NCBI RefSeq assembly: GCF_002068095.1 | Contig: NZ_LWIG01000059.1 | Location: 1 to 63,737, forward strand | Direction: 5' to 3' | DNA: 63,737 nt | Origin: Bradyrhizobium sacchari | GTDB taxonomy: Bacteria > Pseudomonadota > Alphaproteobacteria > Rhizobiales > Xanthobacteraceae | Shown here: in pieces, positions 1-9,238 of the stretch | Numbering within the stretch: position 1 is the first letter of the stretch | Layout of the letters: each line of letters begins with the position of its first letter | Notes under the pieces: model-generated | Database searches by the model: none | What the model was told of the DNA's origin: nothing | The model's input: only the letters and a program-made list of their open reading frames with translations | Program-made: the position numbers and the translations under genes

Positions 1-831
1 ATCGAGCTGGGTGCCGATGGCGCCGCGCAGCGCCTTGATGCCCTTCATGATCGCCTTCGATCCGAGCGCGGCGCCCGCGATCAGGTCGGAATGGCCGCCG
101 ACATCCTTCGTTAGCGAATACAGCGACAGGTCCGCGCCGTGCTCGATCGGCCGCTGAAACACCGGACCGAGCAGCGTGTTGTTGCAGGCGATGATCGGCG
201 TGTGCCCCTGGGCCTTGCCGACGGAATCGGCGATGCGGCGGATCATCGCGATGTCGACGAGGCCATTGGTCGGATTGGGCCGGGGTCTCGATCAGGATCA
301 TCGAAACCCGCCCCCTCCCCATCGCCTGCTCCGCGGCCTGCCTGACTGAGGCTTCATCGATGCCGTCGGCAAAGCCGACCGCGCCGATCGACAGGCGCGC
401 CAGCGTGTTCGTCAGCAGCGTCTCCGTGCCGCCATAGAGCGGCTGGGAGTGCAGGATGACATCGCCGGGCCGGACGAAGGCGAGGATCGTGGTCGCGATC
501 GCCGCCATGCCGGAGGAGAACAGCGCGCGCAGCTCTCGGTGCGCTCGTAGACCGCGAGCCTGTCCTCGACGATCTCGCTGTTGGCATGGTTGAAGCGCGA
601 ATAGACCAGGCCCGCGCCCATGCCTTCCGGCGACTCGCGCCGGCCGGCGACGTAATCGAAGAAGTCCTGCCCGTCCTCGGCCGTCTTGAACACGAAGGTC
701 GAGGTCAGGAACACCGGCGGCTTGAGGGCGCCTTCCGACAATTGCGGATCATAGCCATAGGTCAGCATCAGGGTTTCCGGATGCAGCATATGGTTGCCGA
801 TATGGGTCTTCGACGGGAACGGTTTTACCAT
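1..831 (-). pseudogene. Cystathionine gamma-synthase-family PLP gene, broken copy
   Basis: This is a second copy of the gene at 10233-11516 and runs off the left edge of the window. The first 100 or so residues read well from the ATG at 831 (start MVKPFPSKTHIGNHMLHPET). A 2-base insertion near 528, a GC repeat reading gcgcgcgc against gcgcgc in the intact copy, then shifts the frame. A further inserted base near 270-276 shifts it again. The intact relative is a Cys/Met-metabolism PLP enzyme of the trans-sulfuration type. This copy cannot make that protein, and its missing 3' end lies outside the window. Confidence 0.85.
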
Positions 832-927
832 GGCTGCTTCACTGTTCTGATGCTGCCGCGCGTTGCGGGCCGAATTGGTGGTAAACGGCGGTGGTCACAA
901 AATTGACCCGGCCTTTTTGGAATCCTT
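1..927. repeat. Long direct repeat, copy A
   Basis: About 927 bases match 10689-11615 in the same orientation, with scattered substitutions and a few indels. The match covers the PLP gene and about 95 bases beyond its start codon, and stops at a shared ttggaatcctt. The left limit is not visible because the window begins inside the repeat. Confidence 0.85.
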
Positions 928-1086
928 GTTTTCCGGCGGTTTTCGCGAAGTTGTGGCATCGGGCACACGATCCTGAAGGCCGGCGGTGTCCTCCAACGTG
1001 GCGCTGATGCTGTCAAACCCCATGGCGGCGCCAAGCGTGTCGAAACGATACGTGCCTTGGCCGACTGCGAAATTCCTGTCATTCAC
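895..1086 (-). CDS. Short ORF reading into the repeat, unknown
   Basis: A 63-residue frame starts at 1086 (MNDRNFAVGQGTYRFDTLGA) and ends at a stop codon supplied by the repeat. The effector fragment beside the other repeat copy ends at the same repeat-encoded stop, and both proteins end in GSIL. I do not recognise the N-terminal part. It is probably the stump of a gene cut by the duplication rather than a working gene. Confidence 0.25.
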   Translation of the reverse strand: MNDRNFAVGQGTYRFDTLGAAMGFDSISATLEDTAGLQDRVPDATTSRKPPENKDSKKAGSIL

Positions 1087-1743
1087 CGCGTGGGTAAGCG
1101 GTGGTCAATACGGTCCGGCGTCCCTCTTGGCTCCAACGCTGCAGAACTGGAAGCGTGACACGTTCGACAGGCCGCTCTGAAGTGTAGCTCCCCTACCCCC
1201 GATTATTATCCTACCCTTACTCCCTGGAGTTAGTGCTTCCTAGGGTGTTAACGCCACCAATAGCGACTGGAATAAAGCAACATACCTCCTCCCAACCGCC
1301 AGCAGACGCAAAAACTCTCCAATGATCGCGCGATCATCAAACAGGATTTTCCAAGCCGTCCTTTCGCCGTGCGAGAATGGGACCTGCTCTGCCGCGCGCA
1401 TCTTAGCCCACCTATTTGAACCGCTGAGGTGCCTCAGCGGTGGGGCAGCGCTGGCTCGCGGCCGTCGCGTCGATCCACACCCCCGCGAACGCCGCGGCCA
1501 CGTGAAACCAGCACGAAGCGGCAGTCAGGAAGGCTGCAAGTCCAACCTCAAATGCACCACCTCGGCTGACGCCAATACCAATCAGGGAGGAGTGCTATCG
1601 GATCGGAATTGGTTACACTGTCCGCGTGCGGCGATCCTCGGTCCATCGATGGCGCGTACGGGTCGTGCCTGCAGGTGGGTCGAGCCTGACGATCAGAATG
1701 GTTCAAAGGCTGCTCTCGGTGGCGCGCACGAGAGAGCACCTCG
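1087..1743. other. Intergenic, no convincing gene
   Basis: No frame here shows a recognisable protein. An inverted repeat of 7 bp (TGCTCTC at 1711-1717, GAGAGCA at 1732-1738) lies just past the end of bioA. It could be a weak terminator for the bio operon, although the T tract after it on the minus strand is short (CCTTTGA). Confidence 0.5.
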
Positions 1744-3009
1744 TCAAGCAAGTGCGTCGGCAGCATCGCGGATTCCAGCATAGATTTCATCAAGATCTGC
1801 CGCTGTCACGCAATAAGGCGGCATCACATAGATCGTATTGCCAAGTGGGCGCAGCAGCAGGTTGCGGCTTTCAAAGAAAGCTCCAAGTTTCGGACCAATG
1901 TCCGCGAGATAGCCGGCATCGCTGGTTTTCAGATCGAGGGCCGTGATGGTGCCCGTCCGACGGACGTTTGCAAAGCGCTTATCGACTCGAAATGCTGCAA
2001 TGGCCTGCTCTTGCATTGTGGCCACGGACGCCACTCGGTCGCGATATTTTTGATCTTGCCAAAGATCCAGGTTTGCCTTCGCAGCGGCGCAAGCCACGGG
2101 GTTCGCAGTATATGAGCTCGAGTGAAAGAACGTGCGAGTGCGATCCCTCGAATAGTGGGCGTCGAAAATATCTGATCGGCAGAGTGTCACTGCGAGTGGA
2201 AGCGCTCCTCCTGTAATTCCCTTCGAATAGCAAGCTATATCGGGCGTCACATCGGCTTGCTCGCAGGCGAACAATGTTCCAGTGCGGCCCCAGCCCGTCA
2301 TGACCTCGTCGGCAATGAAAAGAACGTCCGAAGCCTCGCAGATCACCTTCATTTCTTTCAGCACCCAGGGTGGATACATTAGCATCCCACCTGCCCCTAA
2401 TATCAGAGGCTCCACAATAAAGGCGGCTGGCATTTCGTGTCGACACGCCGATTCAAGCGCATCCAACGTTGTCTGCTCATGACCCCTGGCAGGAAACGGG
2501 ATCGAGATCACATCGAACAGCAAGGGTCCGTACGCTGCGTTGAAGACGCCTCGGGCGCCGACCGACATCGACCCAATGGTGTCTCCGTGATAGGAGCGCT
2601 GCATTACGACGATGCGTATCCTCTGTTTGCCGATGTTATGCCAGTAGCCAAGCGCCATCTTGAGTGCGACCTCGACGCTAGCGGAGCCACTGTCGGAAAA
2701 GAAGACGTGATCGAGGCCACGCGGCACGCGCTTTAGGAGTTCCTGCGCAACCTCTTCCGCCGGATCATGGGTGTAGCCGGCGAAGATGATTTGATTGAGT
2801 TTGGCTGCCTGTTCCTGAATAGCGCGTACAATGTGTGGATGGCAATGACCATGCGTCACGACCCACCAGGATGAGATTGCATCTATCATACGGCGCCCAT
2901 CCGCCGTGAAAAGATAAGCACCATCGCCGCGGTCGATCCTTGTCATCTCGTCTTGCAACGCATGTTGCGTGAACGGATGCCAGATCGGAATCTTGCTGTT
3001 GCGCTTCAT
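1744..3009 (-). CDS. bioA: Adenosylmethionine-8-amino-7-oxononanoate aminotransferase
   Basis: BioA transfers the amino group of S-adenosylmethionine to KAPA to give DAPA, the third of the four late steps of biotin synthesis in the cytosol. The protein of 421 residues is of normal length. It shows the class III aminotransferase pattern: an SSWWVVTHGHCHP substrate region near residue 46, a DEVMTGWGRTG motif near 234, and the PLP lysine in YSKGITGGALP (K263). The start at 3009 (MKRNSKIPIWHPFTQH) matches the family, and a longer upstream reading does not. Its ATG overlaps the bioD stop as ATGA, so the two are translationally coupled. It is the last gene of the operon. No bioZ follows it, unlike the bioBFDAZ order I recall from other rhizobial islands. 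Confidence 0.95.
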   Translation of the reverse strand: MKRNSKIPIWHPFTQHALQDEMTRIDRGDGAYLFTADGRRMIDAISSWWVVTHGHCHPHIVRAIQEQAAKLNQIIFAGYTHDPAEEVAQELLKRVPRGLDHVFFSDSGSASVEVALKMALGYWHNIGKQRIRIVVMQRSYHGDTIGSMSVGARGVFNAAYGPLLFDVISIPFPARGHEQTTLDALESACRHEMPAAFIVEPLILGAGGMLMYPPWVLKEMKVICEASDVLFIADEVMTGWGRTGTLFACEQADVTPDIACYSKGITGGALPLAVTLCRSDIFDAHYSRDRTRTFFHSSSYTANPVACAAAKANLDLWQDQKYRDRVASVATMQEQAIAAFRVDKRFANVRRTGTITALDLKTSDAGYLADIGPKLGAFFESRNLLLRPLGNTIYVMPPYCVTAADLDEIYAGIRDAADALA

Positions 3010-3641
3010 GGATTCAAGAAATCGCCACGCACGAATGAGCTTTTGAAAGTTTTCTGCAAGGAATCGGCCGTAAGAGGCGTAATCCAGGGCAATCGCCCCA
3101 ACCAGCGGACTCGCCCAATTTCGCAAATTGCGCTCTCGCTTTCAGGATTTCTTTCCCCAACGAAGGCAATGCCAAGAAGCCGAATCTGACGCTTTCGCAA
3201 AGCCTCTATTGAGAGCAGCGAGTGATTGATGGTGCCAAGTTTCGTACTTGCGCAAAGCACGACGGGAAGGCTCCATCGCTCAAAGATATCAATGTAGAGC
3301 ACGTCCCGGTTCAGTGGCACCATGAGTCCGCCCGCCCCCTCGATGACGAGCGGCCGGTCCCGACAATCAGGTAGATGAAACGACTCCACATTGATACGGA
3401 CCTCGTCGATTTGAGCCGAATGATGTGGCGAGGCAGGAGTTCGAAGACGGTAGAGCTCCGGCATAACACGACCGGGCGAGAGGCCGCCCAGCCGTGCGGC
3501 GGCCTCACTGTCTGTTTCTCCTTCGAGCCCAGCCTGAACCGGTTTCCAATATTTCGCTCCGAGAAGATGTGCAAGGCCCGCGGAAAAGACGGTCTTTCCG
3601 ATCCCGGTATCGGTGCCGGCGACTACGATGCGCTGATTCAT
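3006..3641 (-). CDS. bioD: Dethiobiotin synthetase
   Basis: BioD closes the ureido ring of dethiobiotin from DAPA, CO2 and ATP. The protein of 211 residues has the expected P-loop at its N-terminus (GTDTGIGKT, residues 9-17) and the VIEGAGGLMVPL motif of the family. The ATG at 3641 is preferred over an in-frame TTG at 3650 because GGTGAGG sits directly before it. The gap to the bioF stop is 2 bases, and the end overlaps bioA by 4 bases, so bioF, bioD and bioA form one tightly packed transcript. Confidence 0.95.
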   Translation of the reverse strand: MNQRIVVAGTDTGIGKTVFSAGLAHLLGAKYWKPVQAGLEGETDSEAAARLGGLSPGRVMPELYRLRTPASPHHSAQIDEVRINVESFHLPDCRDRPLVIEGAGGLMVPLNRDVLYIDIFERWSLPVVLCASTKLGTINHSLLSIEALRKRQIRLLGIAFVGERNPESESAICEIGRVRWLGRLPWITPLTADSLQKTFKSSFVRGDFLNP

Positions 3642-3643
3642 CC

Positions 3644-4792
3644 TCACCAACCTCTCGTCTCCTCGGAGAGCGCATCCAGCATCGCACGCACATCACCTTC
3701 CCCAACGTTGAGCGTCAGTGAAATGCGCAAACGGGCCGTCCCGGCGGGCACAGTCGGCGGCCGAATCCCCCGAAGATCGAAACCGCGATCCTGCAGTCTC
3801 GATGCGAGCTGCATCGCGTGGGCGTTTTCGCCCACAATATAGGGCACGATCTGCGAACTCGAGGGGCTGTGAAGACCGCGCGCACGGATCTCTCTGTGCG
3901 TAAACGCAATCAGATCGGCCAGACGCTGTTGTCGCTGGGGTTCCTGCCGAAGGATTAGGAGCGCCTCTCGCACGGCGATAGCTATCAACGGCGAGGGCGC
4001 GGTAGCGAAAATGAAGGGACGGCAACGATTGACCAGGAAATCGCGCAGCGCTCGTGCGGTCGTTACCAATGCGCCGGCAGCCCCCAAGGCCTTGCCGCAG
4101 GTATGAACCACTAGCACATTATCGCGTCTTTCATAGGGCGCCGTAAGCCCTCGCCCGTGCTCGCCGTAAACGCCTGTGGCATGAGCCTCATCGACCATCA
4201 GAAACGCGTCATGCCGGTCGGCGATCGCCACCAGGTCTTCCAGTGGTGCAAAATCGCCATCCATGCTGTAGAGACTTTCGACGACAATCCATATCCGACC
4301 GCCCCCACCCTTAGCGCGCCACTCTTGAATCGTGTCCTCAACGGACTGTGGATCATTATGTTCGCTGATCCGAAAGTCGGCGCGGCCGGCTCGCGCGCCC
4401 TCATGAATGCTTGCGTGCACAAGAGAGTCGAGAACGAGCAGATCACCCCGCTGCGGCAGCGTTGTGAGGACAGCAAAATTTGCAACATAGCCGCCGCCAA
4501 AGAAAAGCGCTGTCTCCGCTCCAAAAAAGCGAGCCGCTTCCGCTTCGAGAGCTTCGTGTTCCTGACAATTGCCGCGTAGAAGCCGCGAGCCGCCGGCCCC
4601 GACGGGCGTGCCGGCTTCAAGCGCATCGGAGATCGCCTTTTTCATACGTGGCGAGCTCGCCAGCGCGAGATAATCATTCGATGTAAAATCGATTCCGCTG
4701 GGCGGCTTTAGACCGCGGAGCCGATCGTCTTGCTTCAGAGCATGCAGGGCCGCGACATAATGGCCGCCTCGATCCGCGTTGATTGACTTCAT
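3644..4792 (-). CDS. bioF: 8-amino-7-oxononanoate synthase
   Basis: BioF condenses pimeloyl-CoA or pimeloyl-ACP with alanine to give KAPA, a PLP-dependent alpha-oxoamine synthase reaction. The 382-residue protein shows the family signatures: GAGGSRLLRGNCQEHEALE, VDEAHATGVYGEHGRG with the PLP-contacting Asp and His, and the Schiff-base lysine in HTCGKALG (K234). An in-frame GTG at 4798 is an alternative start with a GGGTG sequence nearby. It follows panD by 71 bases and leads into bioD with almost no gap. Confidence 0.94.
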   Translation of the reverse strand: MKSINADRGGHYVAALHALKQDDRLRGLKPPSGIDFTSNDYLALASSPRMKKAISDALEAGTPVGAGGSRLLRGNCQEHEALEAEAARFFGAETALFFGGGYVANFAVLTTLPQRGDLLVLDSLVHASIHEGARAGRADFRISEHNDPQSVEDTIQEWRAKGGGGRIWIVVESLYSMDGDFAPLEDLVAIADRHDAFLMVDEAHATGVYGEHGRGLTAPYERRDNVLVVHTCGKALGAAGALVTTARALRDFLVNRCRPFIFATAPSPLIAIAVREALLILRQEPQRQQRLADLIAFTHREIRARGLHSPSSSQIVPYIVGENAHAMQLASRLQDRGFDLRGIRPPTVPAGTARLRISLTLNVGEGDVRAMLDALSEETRGW

Positions 4793-4863
4793 TTTCACCC
4801 GCTGACTAGCGATTGCATCAAAAGTGTTGATGACCGGAAGGCTTCACCGCCGGCCGGCTCGCT

Positions 4864-5217
4864 CTAAGTGGTCAAGATGCAATTTTCCCGGTCGACCAAC
4901 ACCACTCGTGGCTTGAAGACCTTCGCCTCCGCCTCATCAAAAGACGCATATGCAACAATAATGACCTTGTCCCCAGGCAGGGCGTGTCGCGCAGCCGCGC
5001 CGTTCAGGCTTATCGTGCCGGATCCCTTAGGAGCCTCGATCACGTAGGTCGCAAACCGCGCTCCAGTGTCGACGTTGTAGATTTCAACGCGCTCGTTAAG
5101 CACGAATCCTGCCGCCTCCAATAGCGCACGATCAATCGAAACCGAGCCCTCATAGTGAAGATCCGCCTCGGTCACGGACGCGCGATGGATCTTGCCTTTC
5201 ATCAAGGTAACTTGCAT
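4864..5217 (-). CDS. panD: Aspartate 1-decarboxylase proenzyme
   Basis: PanD makes beta-alanine from aspartate for pantothenate and coenzyme A. The 117-residue chain carries the self-cleavage site YEGSVSID, with the Gly24-Ser25 bond that is broken to form the pyruvoyl cofactor. The later NGAAARHALPGDKVIIVAYA block is typical of the family. An AAGGTG sequence lies just before the ATG. The gene sits between bioB and bioF in the same direction, so a CoA-precursor enzyme is placed under the biotin promoter. Confidence 0.95.
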   Translation of the reverse strand: MQVTLMKGKIHRASVTEADLHYEGSVSIDRALLEAAGFVLNERVEIYNVDTGARFATYVIEAPKGSGTISLNGAAARHALPGDKVIIVAYASFDEAEAKVFKPRVVLVDRENCILTT

Positions 5218-5264
5218 TTTTCACCTTAGAGTTTGCGTGCGGCGGCGTTGTTAAGCTGCTCTAT

Positions 5265-6260
5265 TTAAGCCAGCCCTGATGCAATACCGAGCCGATCCAG
5301 CAAATTCGCGTCGCGATCGGCTTTCGGGTTCTGAGTGGTCAACAACAAATCCCCGACAAAGATTGAATTGGCGCCGGCCAAAAAGCACAGGGCCTGAAGT
5401 TCATCTGTCATATATTGCCGGCCGGCGGACAACCGCACCACGCTGTTCGGCATCATGATCCGGGCAGTTGCGATTAAGCGTGCCAGAGCGATTGGGTCTG
5501 GTCGCTCTGCTGTCTCATTCACAGGCACACCTTTCACCTCGTTCCACAGGTTGATCGGCACGCTTTCCGGGTGGATCGGAAGATTGGCGAGCAACACGAG
5601 CATCGCGATGCGGTCCTCGACGCGTTCACCCATGCCGACAATGCCCCCGCAGCAGACCTTGATGCCGGCCTGCCGCACATCTTTAAGGGTTTTGATCCGA
5701 TCTTGCAGAGTGCGGGTGGTGATGATTTTCCCGTAGAACTCCGGCGAGGTGTCGACATTGTGGTTATAGAAGTCGAGCCCTGCCTCAAAGAGGCAGTCGG
5801 CCTGCTTAGGCGTCAGCATGCCGAGCGTGACGCAGGTTTCCATTCCAAGAGCTTTGATTGCGCTCACCATGTCACAGACCTGATCGAGATCCCGGTCTTT
5901 TGGACTGCGCCAGGCTGCTGCCATGCAGAAGCGCGTCGCGCCGGCATCCTTGGCGCGCTGCGCGGCGGCCACCACATCCGCGCGCTTCATGAGACGCGTG
6001 ACTTCCAAACCGGTGTCGTAGTGGGCGCTCTGCGAGCAGTAGCCGCAGTCTTCCGGACAACCACCTGTCTTGATGCTGAGTAGGCTGGCGATCTCGACCC
6101 GATTTGCATCGAAACTTTGGCGATGAGCGCTTTGCGCCTCGAACAAGAGGTCGGCGAACGGTTGTTCATAGATCGCTTCAGCCTCTGCGCGATTCCAGTC
6201 GTGGCGAACTGGCCTGCCGCTATTCCCTTTCTTTCTCTTCACGCCAGCATCAGAAACCAT
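5265..6260 (-). CDS. bioB: Biotin synthase (radical SAM)
   Basis: BioB inserts sulfur into dethiobiotin to form biotin. The protein of 331 residues has the radical-SAM cluster motif CPEDCGYC (C68, C72, C75), and further conserved blocks such as YNHNVDTSPEFY and VPINLWNEVKGVP. The ATG at 6260 follows a GGGTGGG sequence. A TTG at 6275 could extend it by five residues. It is the first gene of the operon, and its promoter region holds BioR-type sites 19-45 bases upstream of this ATG. Confidence 0.95.
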   Translation of the reverse strand: MVSDAGVKRKKGNSGRPVRHDWNRAEAEAIYEQPFADLLFEAQSAHRQSFDANRVEIASLLSIKTGGCPEDCGYCSQSAHYDTGLEVTRLMKRADVVAAAQRAKDAGATRFCMAAAWRSPKDRDLDQVCDMVSAIKALGMETCVTLGMLTPKQADCLFEAGLDFYNHNVDTSPEFYGKIITTRTLQDRIKTLKDVRQAGIKVCCGGIVGMGERVEDRIAMLVLLANLPIHPESVPINLWNEVKGVPVNETAERPDPIALARLIATARIMMPNSVVRLSAGRQYMTDELQALCFLAGANSIFVGDLLLTTQNPKADRDANLLDRLGIASGLA

Positions 6261-6278
6261 AAAGGGCCCACCCAAATC

Positions 6279-6305
6279 GTAGATAATTTCGCAGATTATC
6301 TATAG
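6279..6305. promoter_or_regulatory. BioR-type operator pair before bioB
   Basis: Two half-matches to the alphaproteobacterial BioR consensus TTATMKATAA lie back to back: TAGATAATT (6280-6288) and TTATCTATAG (6296-6305). Their position right in front of bioB suggests repression of the bio operon when biotin is plentiful. The consensus is established knowledge. Binding here is inferred from sequence and context. Confidence 0.75.
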
Positions 6306-6363
6306 CCATCACCTAAGAGCCGATGCTAATTGAGCGCCTTCTCGAACGCATCCATTTTTGTGG

Positions 6364-6374
6364 TAGATAATCTA
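6364..6374. promoter_or_regulatory. BioR-type operator on the bioR start codon
   Basis: TAGATAATCTA forms a near-perfect palindrome ending at the first base of the bioR ATG. It carries the same TAGATAA/TTATCTA core as the sites before bioB, which points to autoregulation of bioR. No clear ribosome binding site is present before this ATG, so the transcript may be leaderless or the site may block initiation directly. Confidence 0.7.
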
Positions 6375-7006
6375 TGATCGCCAATGGGAGCACGACTGTT
6401 GCGGCGCATATTGAGCAGTCAGTCGGTGAGCGCATTATCAGCGGAGCGTTGCAGCCAGGCGCACCACTCCGTCAAGATCATGTCGCGCGAGAATTCAACT
6501 CCAGTCATGTTCCTGTGCGCGAGGCTTTTCGACGACTGGAAGCCCATCACCTCGTCGTCGCTGAGCCACGTCGCGGAGTACGGGTTGCGCCGCTTGATAC
6601 AAAGTCAGTCAAGGAGATCGCCGAGATGCGGGCCGCGCTCGAGGTGGTCGCGCTTCGCAACTCGGCTCCGAAGCTTACATCCGCACATTTAGCACGGATC
6701 GAACTCGCCTTGATTGAAGGAGACAATGCCCAGACCATCGAGGAATTTGAGAAGGCGAACCGCGCCTTTCACCAAGCGCTGGTTGCGCCTTGCGGGATGC
6801 CCCGCCTCCTCGCCAACCTCGACGGACTACAGCTTGCAAATTCGCGATTGGTGTTCGCAATGGCAAGGTCTGCCGGGTGGCGTCCGCGGTCCAATCAGGA
6901 TCACCGCCTGATTGTGCAAGCACTAAGGACACGCAACGTCGATCAGGCCTGCAACCTGCTTGCGCGCCATATTCAAACCATCGAGCGCCTTGCCCTTCCC
7001 GCCTGA
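6374..7006 (+). CDS. bioR: GntR-family biotin regulator BioR
   Basis: The 210-residue protein has an N-terminal winged helix (about residues 8-75; the HVPVREAFRRLEAHHLV stretch is the GntR recognition region) and a C-terminal FCD-type helical ligand domain with EMRAALEVVALR and FHQALVAPCGM. Divergent placement against bioB, with BioR-type boxes in the shared spacer, identifies it as BioR rather than a generic FadR-like regulator. It probably represses bioB-panD-bioFDA and itself. It is intact and of normal size. Confidence 0.88.
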   Translation: MIANGSTTVAAHIEQSVGERIISGALQPGAPLRQDHVAREFNSSHVPVREAFRRLEAHHLVVAEPRRGVRVAPLDTKSVKEIAEMRAALEVVALRNSAPKLTSAHLARIELALIEGDNAQTIEEFEKANRAFHQALVAPCGMPRLLANLDGLQLANSRLVFAMARSAGWRPRSNQDHRLIVQALRTRNVDQACNLLARHIQTIERLALPA

Positions 7007-7084
7007 CGGCGACAAAACTCGTTGATAGTTCCTTCGTGGATGGTCCGATCGCGAGAACATCAAAGGCGTACTCCAGGACCATCG

Positions 7085-7291
7085 ATGATCCGTCACATTC
7101 TCTTGTTCACTGCCAAGGATAGTACCTATTTCGATCAAATCATCGAAGGCCGCCCATCGATCCTCACAACTATTCCAAATGCAGGGCCGCTCGAGATCGG
7201 TCGCAACCGCAAGACCGACCAGCTCGGCAATGACATTGACGTCAAGGGTCTATAGCGAGTTCGACAGTGAGACGGAACTCGCAGCCTAGAA
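7085..7291 (+). pseudogene. Dabb (stress-responsive A/B barrel) gene remnant
   Basis: The frame from the ATG at 7085 reads MIRHILLFTAKDSTYFDQII and includes LEIGRNRKTDQLGNDIDV, the pattern of small Dabb-domain proteins. A frameshift near 7245 ends it early. The neighbouring frame then continues VYSEFDSETELAA up to a stop at 7291. The normal protein is about 95-100 residues and the last third is missing, so this is a dead gene. Confidence 0.7.
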
Positions 7292-7334
7292 TGCGTATTA
7301 AACACCTGTCGCTGCTGTTCGTTCGTGCCGGTGC

Positions 7335-7704
7335 AGGGTGGTGCAGAAGCTCGATGTGCTCGCCGCACATGGCATCGCAATCATTCTGATTCTTTTGGTG
7401 TCGGTGACCGTGACCTTGCGGTTCTGACCTTCCGCTTCATCAGTCGTCTCATGCGCCTATAGGACCCGCGCATGAAGGAGAACCCGCTCTCGCTGTGGGT
7501 CTACCTCTCACAGTCGCCTCTGCTCTGGCTGACGGTTACCCTGCTGATCTATGCCATCTCAGATTCGGTATCGCTGGCAACGCGCCGTCATCGGTTGCCA
7601 ACCCCGTCCTGCATGCGATGTGGATCATCGCCATATTTCTACTCCTGACCGGTACGTCATACACAACCTTCTTTGCCGGTGCGCAATTGGTCTCGCGGTC
7701 CTAG
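7335..7704 (+). pseudogene. LrgA/LrgB (CidA/CidB) operon remnant
   Basis: From 7472 the sequence reads MKENPLSLWVYLSQSPLLWL with a hydrophobic continuation. After a frameshift near 7590 it gives ANPVLHAMWIIAIFLLLTGT and SYTTFFAGAQ. This is the start of an LrgB-type membrane protein, cut short after about 75 residues. Just before it, 7335-7460 encodes a hydrophobic LDVLAAHGIAIILILLVS segment and FRFISRLMRL in two frames, consistent with the end of LrgA. LrgAB proteins are membrane proteins linked to murein hydrolase export and to carboxylate transport. Confidence 0.6.
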
Positions 7705-8156
7705 CGGGAGTGGGCCGCCCTGACTCAGCTTCAAAACAGGGCGGCCCTTGCCAGTCTGCTAGTCAACGGCCCCGGAGGCGAGCAGGAGCAGCAGAAGGCC
7801 CGACGATGTACGCCATCTCGCTCGATATTTTCCGGCGTCTTTGAGGCTGACTCTGAGGAATCGCGGCTCCGACGTGCGAAGAAAAGACGCGTTTGGGCGT
7901 TGAGGCCAGCGTAGGGGCACGCCAGTTCCCCAGCGCATCAAAACCTAGCAACTGCACTGGCTTAGCCGCACTGAGGAAAATTGGCTGGGGTTCTTGGACA
8001 CGTATCGAACAATTTGCACGCTCCGCCCGCCGACGTTTGATAGCTTCGTGCACGCGGCACAACGGGCGTTTTGGAGTCGCACGGATTCCGTTAAGCATGG
8101 CTTCTTGGCAGGAGAGCGGGAACGCCTGCTGCCATCACGACACTCGCGAGATTGGA
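7705..8156. other. Intergenic, nothing recognised
   Basis: Open frames exist on both strands but none has a recognisable motif or a good ribosome binding site. This looks like eroded DNA between the LrgB remnant and the next intact gene. Confidence 0.4.
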
Positions 8157-8717
8157 ATGACTGACACTAGCATACCTACCTTTACCCACTTCGACATGAC
8201 GCGCGCGGATCTGCCGGTTGAATACTACGTCGCGATAGGTCGCTCGCTGTATCGCTGGTCTCAACTGGAAGCCGCCGTCTGTGCTCTTGGGAACGCAATT
8301 CACAAAGCTTCGTGGCTTGAGGCTATGACGGAGCTTAGACGGTCGGGCGGGTTTCAGGTGTCACGCGTGTTCAACCTCCTGAAGGATAAGGCGCGCGCCC
8401 TGGACGGCTCTGAACTCGCTATGGCTGACTTGGATCGCGCGGAGAAATTGTTCGCCTCTCGCAAAGAGCTATTTCACTCCGTTTGGGGATATGTGATCGG
8501 CCCGAAACAGGCTGGGGTTGGCATTCAGGAGTGGGCGATCCATGATTACAGCAACTTTCGCCCTGTCGAACTTACGGAGCTTGAGAGGTTCGCAACAGAT
8601 TGCGCGGCAACTTGGGAGAGTCTGCTGAGGACGGCAGTCCCGCTGTTTCATGGGGGAAGCAGCACGATTGTCGTGAACGATAGCGATGGCCTGACCAAGC
8701 CTCACGTTCGTCGATGA
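8157..8717 (+). CDS. Unrecognised 186-residue protein
   Basis: The frame starts at the ATG at 8157 (MTDTSIPTFTHFDMTRADLP), preceded by GAGATTGGA. It is mostly alpha-helical in character, with a central YRWSQLEAAVCALGNAI helix and a KELFHSVWGYVIG segment. The Arg/His spacing is vaguely like HEPN proteins, but I cannot place it in a family. There is no signal peptide or membrane segment. It is intact between two decayed stretches, and function is unknown. Confidence 0.6.
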   Translation: MTDTSIPTFTHFDMTRADLPVEYYVAIGRSLYRWSQLEAAVCALGNAIHKASWLEAMTELRRSGGFQVSRVFNLLKDKARALDGSELAMADLDRAEKLFASRKELFHSVWGYVIGPKQAGVGIQEWAIHDYSNFRPVELTELERFATDCAATWESLLRTAVPLFHGGSSTIVVNDSDGLTKPHVRR

Positions 8718-8849
8718 GCTCAACTTGATGCTGAGCCTTCGGGTCAAATCAACAATGCTGAAGCCAGTGGAAGACCTTGAACGCTATCTGAACGAAATAG
8801 TTGAGCCAACCGTGGATGACCTGTCGTTATCGTCCGGAACGCGTAGAAG

Positions 8850-9238
8850 ATGTATGTCCTTTGTCTGGTCACCCAAAAAGGCGGAAGCGGCAAGAGCACG
8901 CTGGCGGTCGGAATTGCAGTCGCAGCGTTGGGGAACGGGGAGCGCGTCGCAATTGTCGAGGCGGATCCACAAGGCACGATTTTAAAACGGAAAGAGCCAC
9001 GCGGCCATCCTCATCCCTAGGTCGTTCGCGTCGTCGTTTCGGCCGAAATGGAAGGGGCGCTCGTCAGCCTTGAAGCCAAGGTGATCTGGCTTACGGTTAT
9101 CGATACCGCGGCGACGAACAATGCACTGGCCATGCGCACCATCGCGAAGGCCGATCTTTGCCTGATGCCGCTTCGTCCGAGTTCGGCCGACATAGAAGTT
9201 GCGATACCGACGCTGATTGCTATTCGTCGCAATCGCTC
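8850..9238 (+). pseudogene. ParA-like partition ATPase remnant
   Basis: The frame from 8850 reads MYVLCLVTQKGGSGKSTLAV, with a deviant Walker A KGGSGKST, then VAIVEADPQGT, the Walker A' Asp region of ParA. It ends after about 55 residues. The next frame resumes at about 9078 with VIDTAATNNALAMR (Walker B-like) and PLRPSSADIEVAIPTLIAIR. At least one deletion or frameshift separates the parts. ParA with the ParB pieces elsewhere in the window points to a former plasmid or integrative element. Confidence 0.75.
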
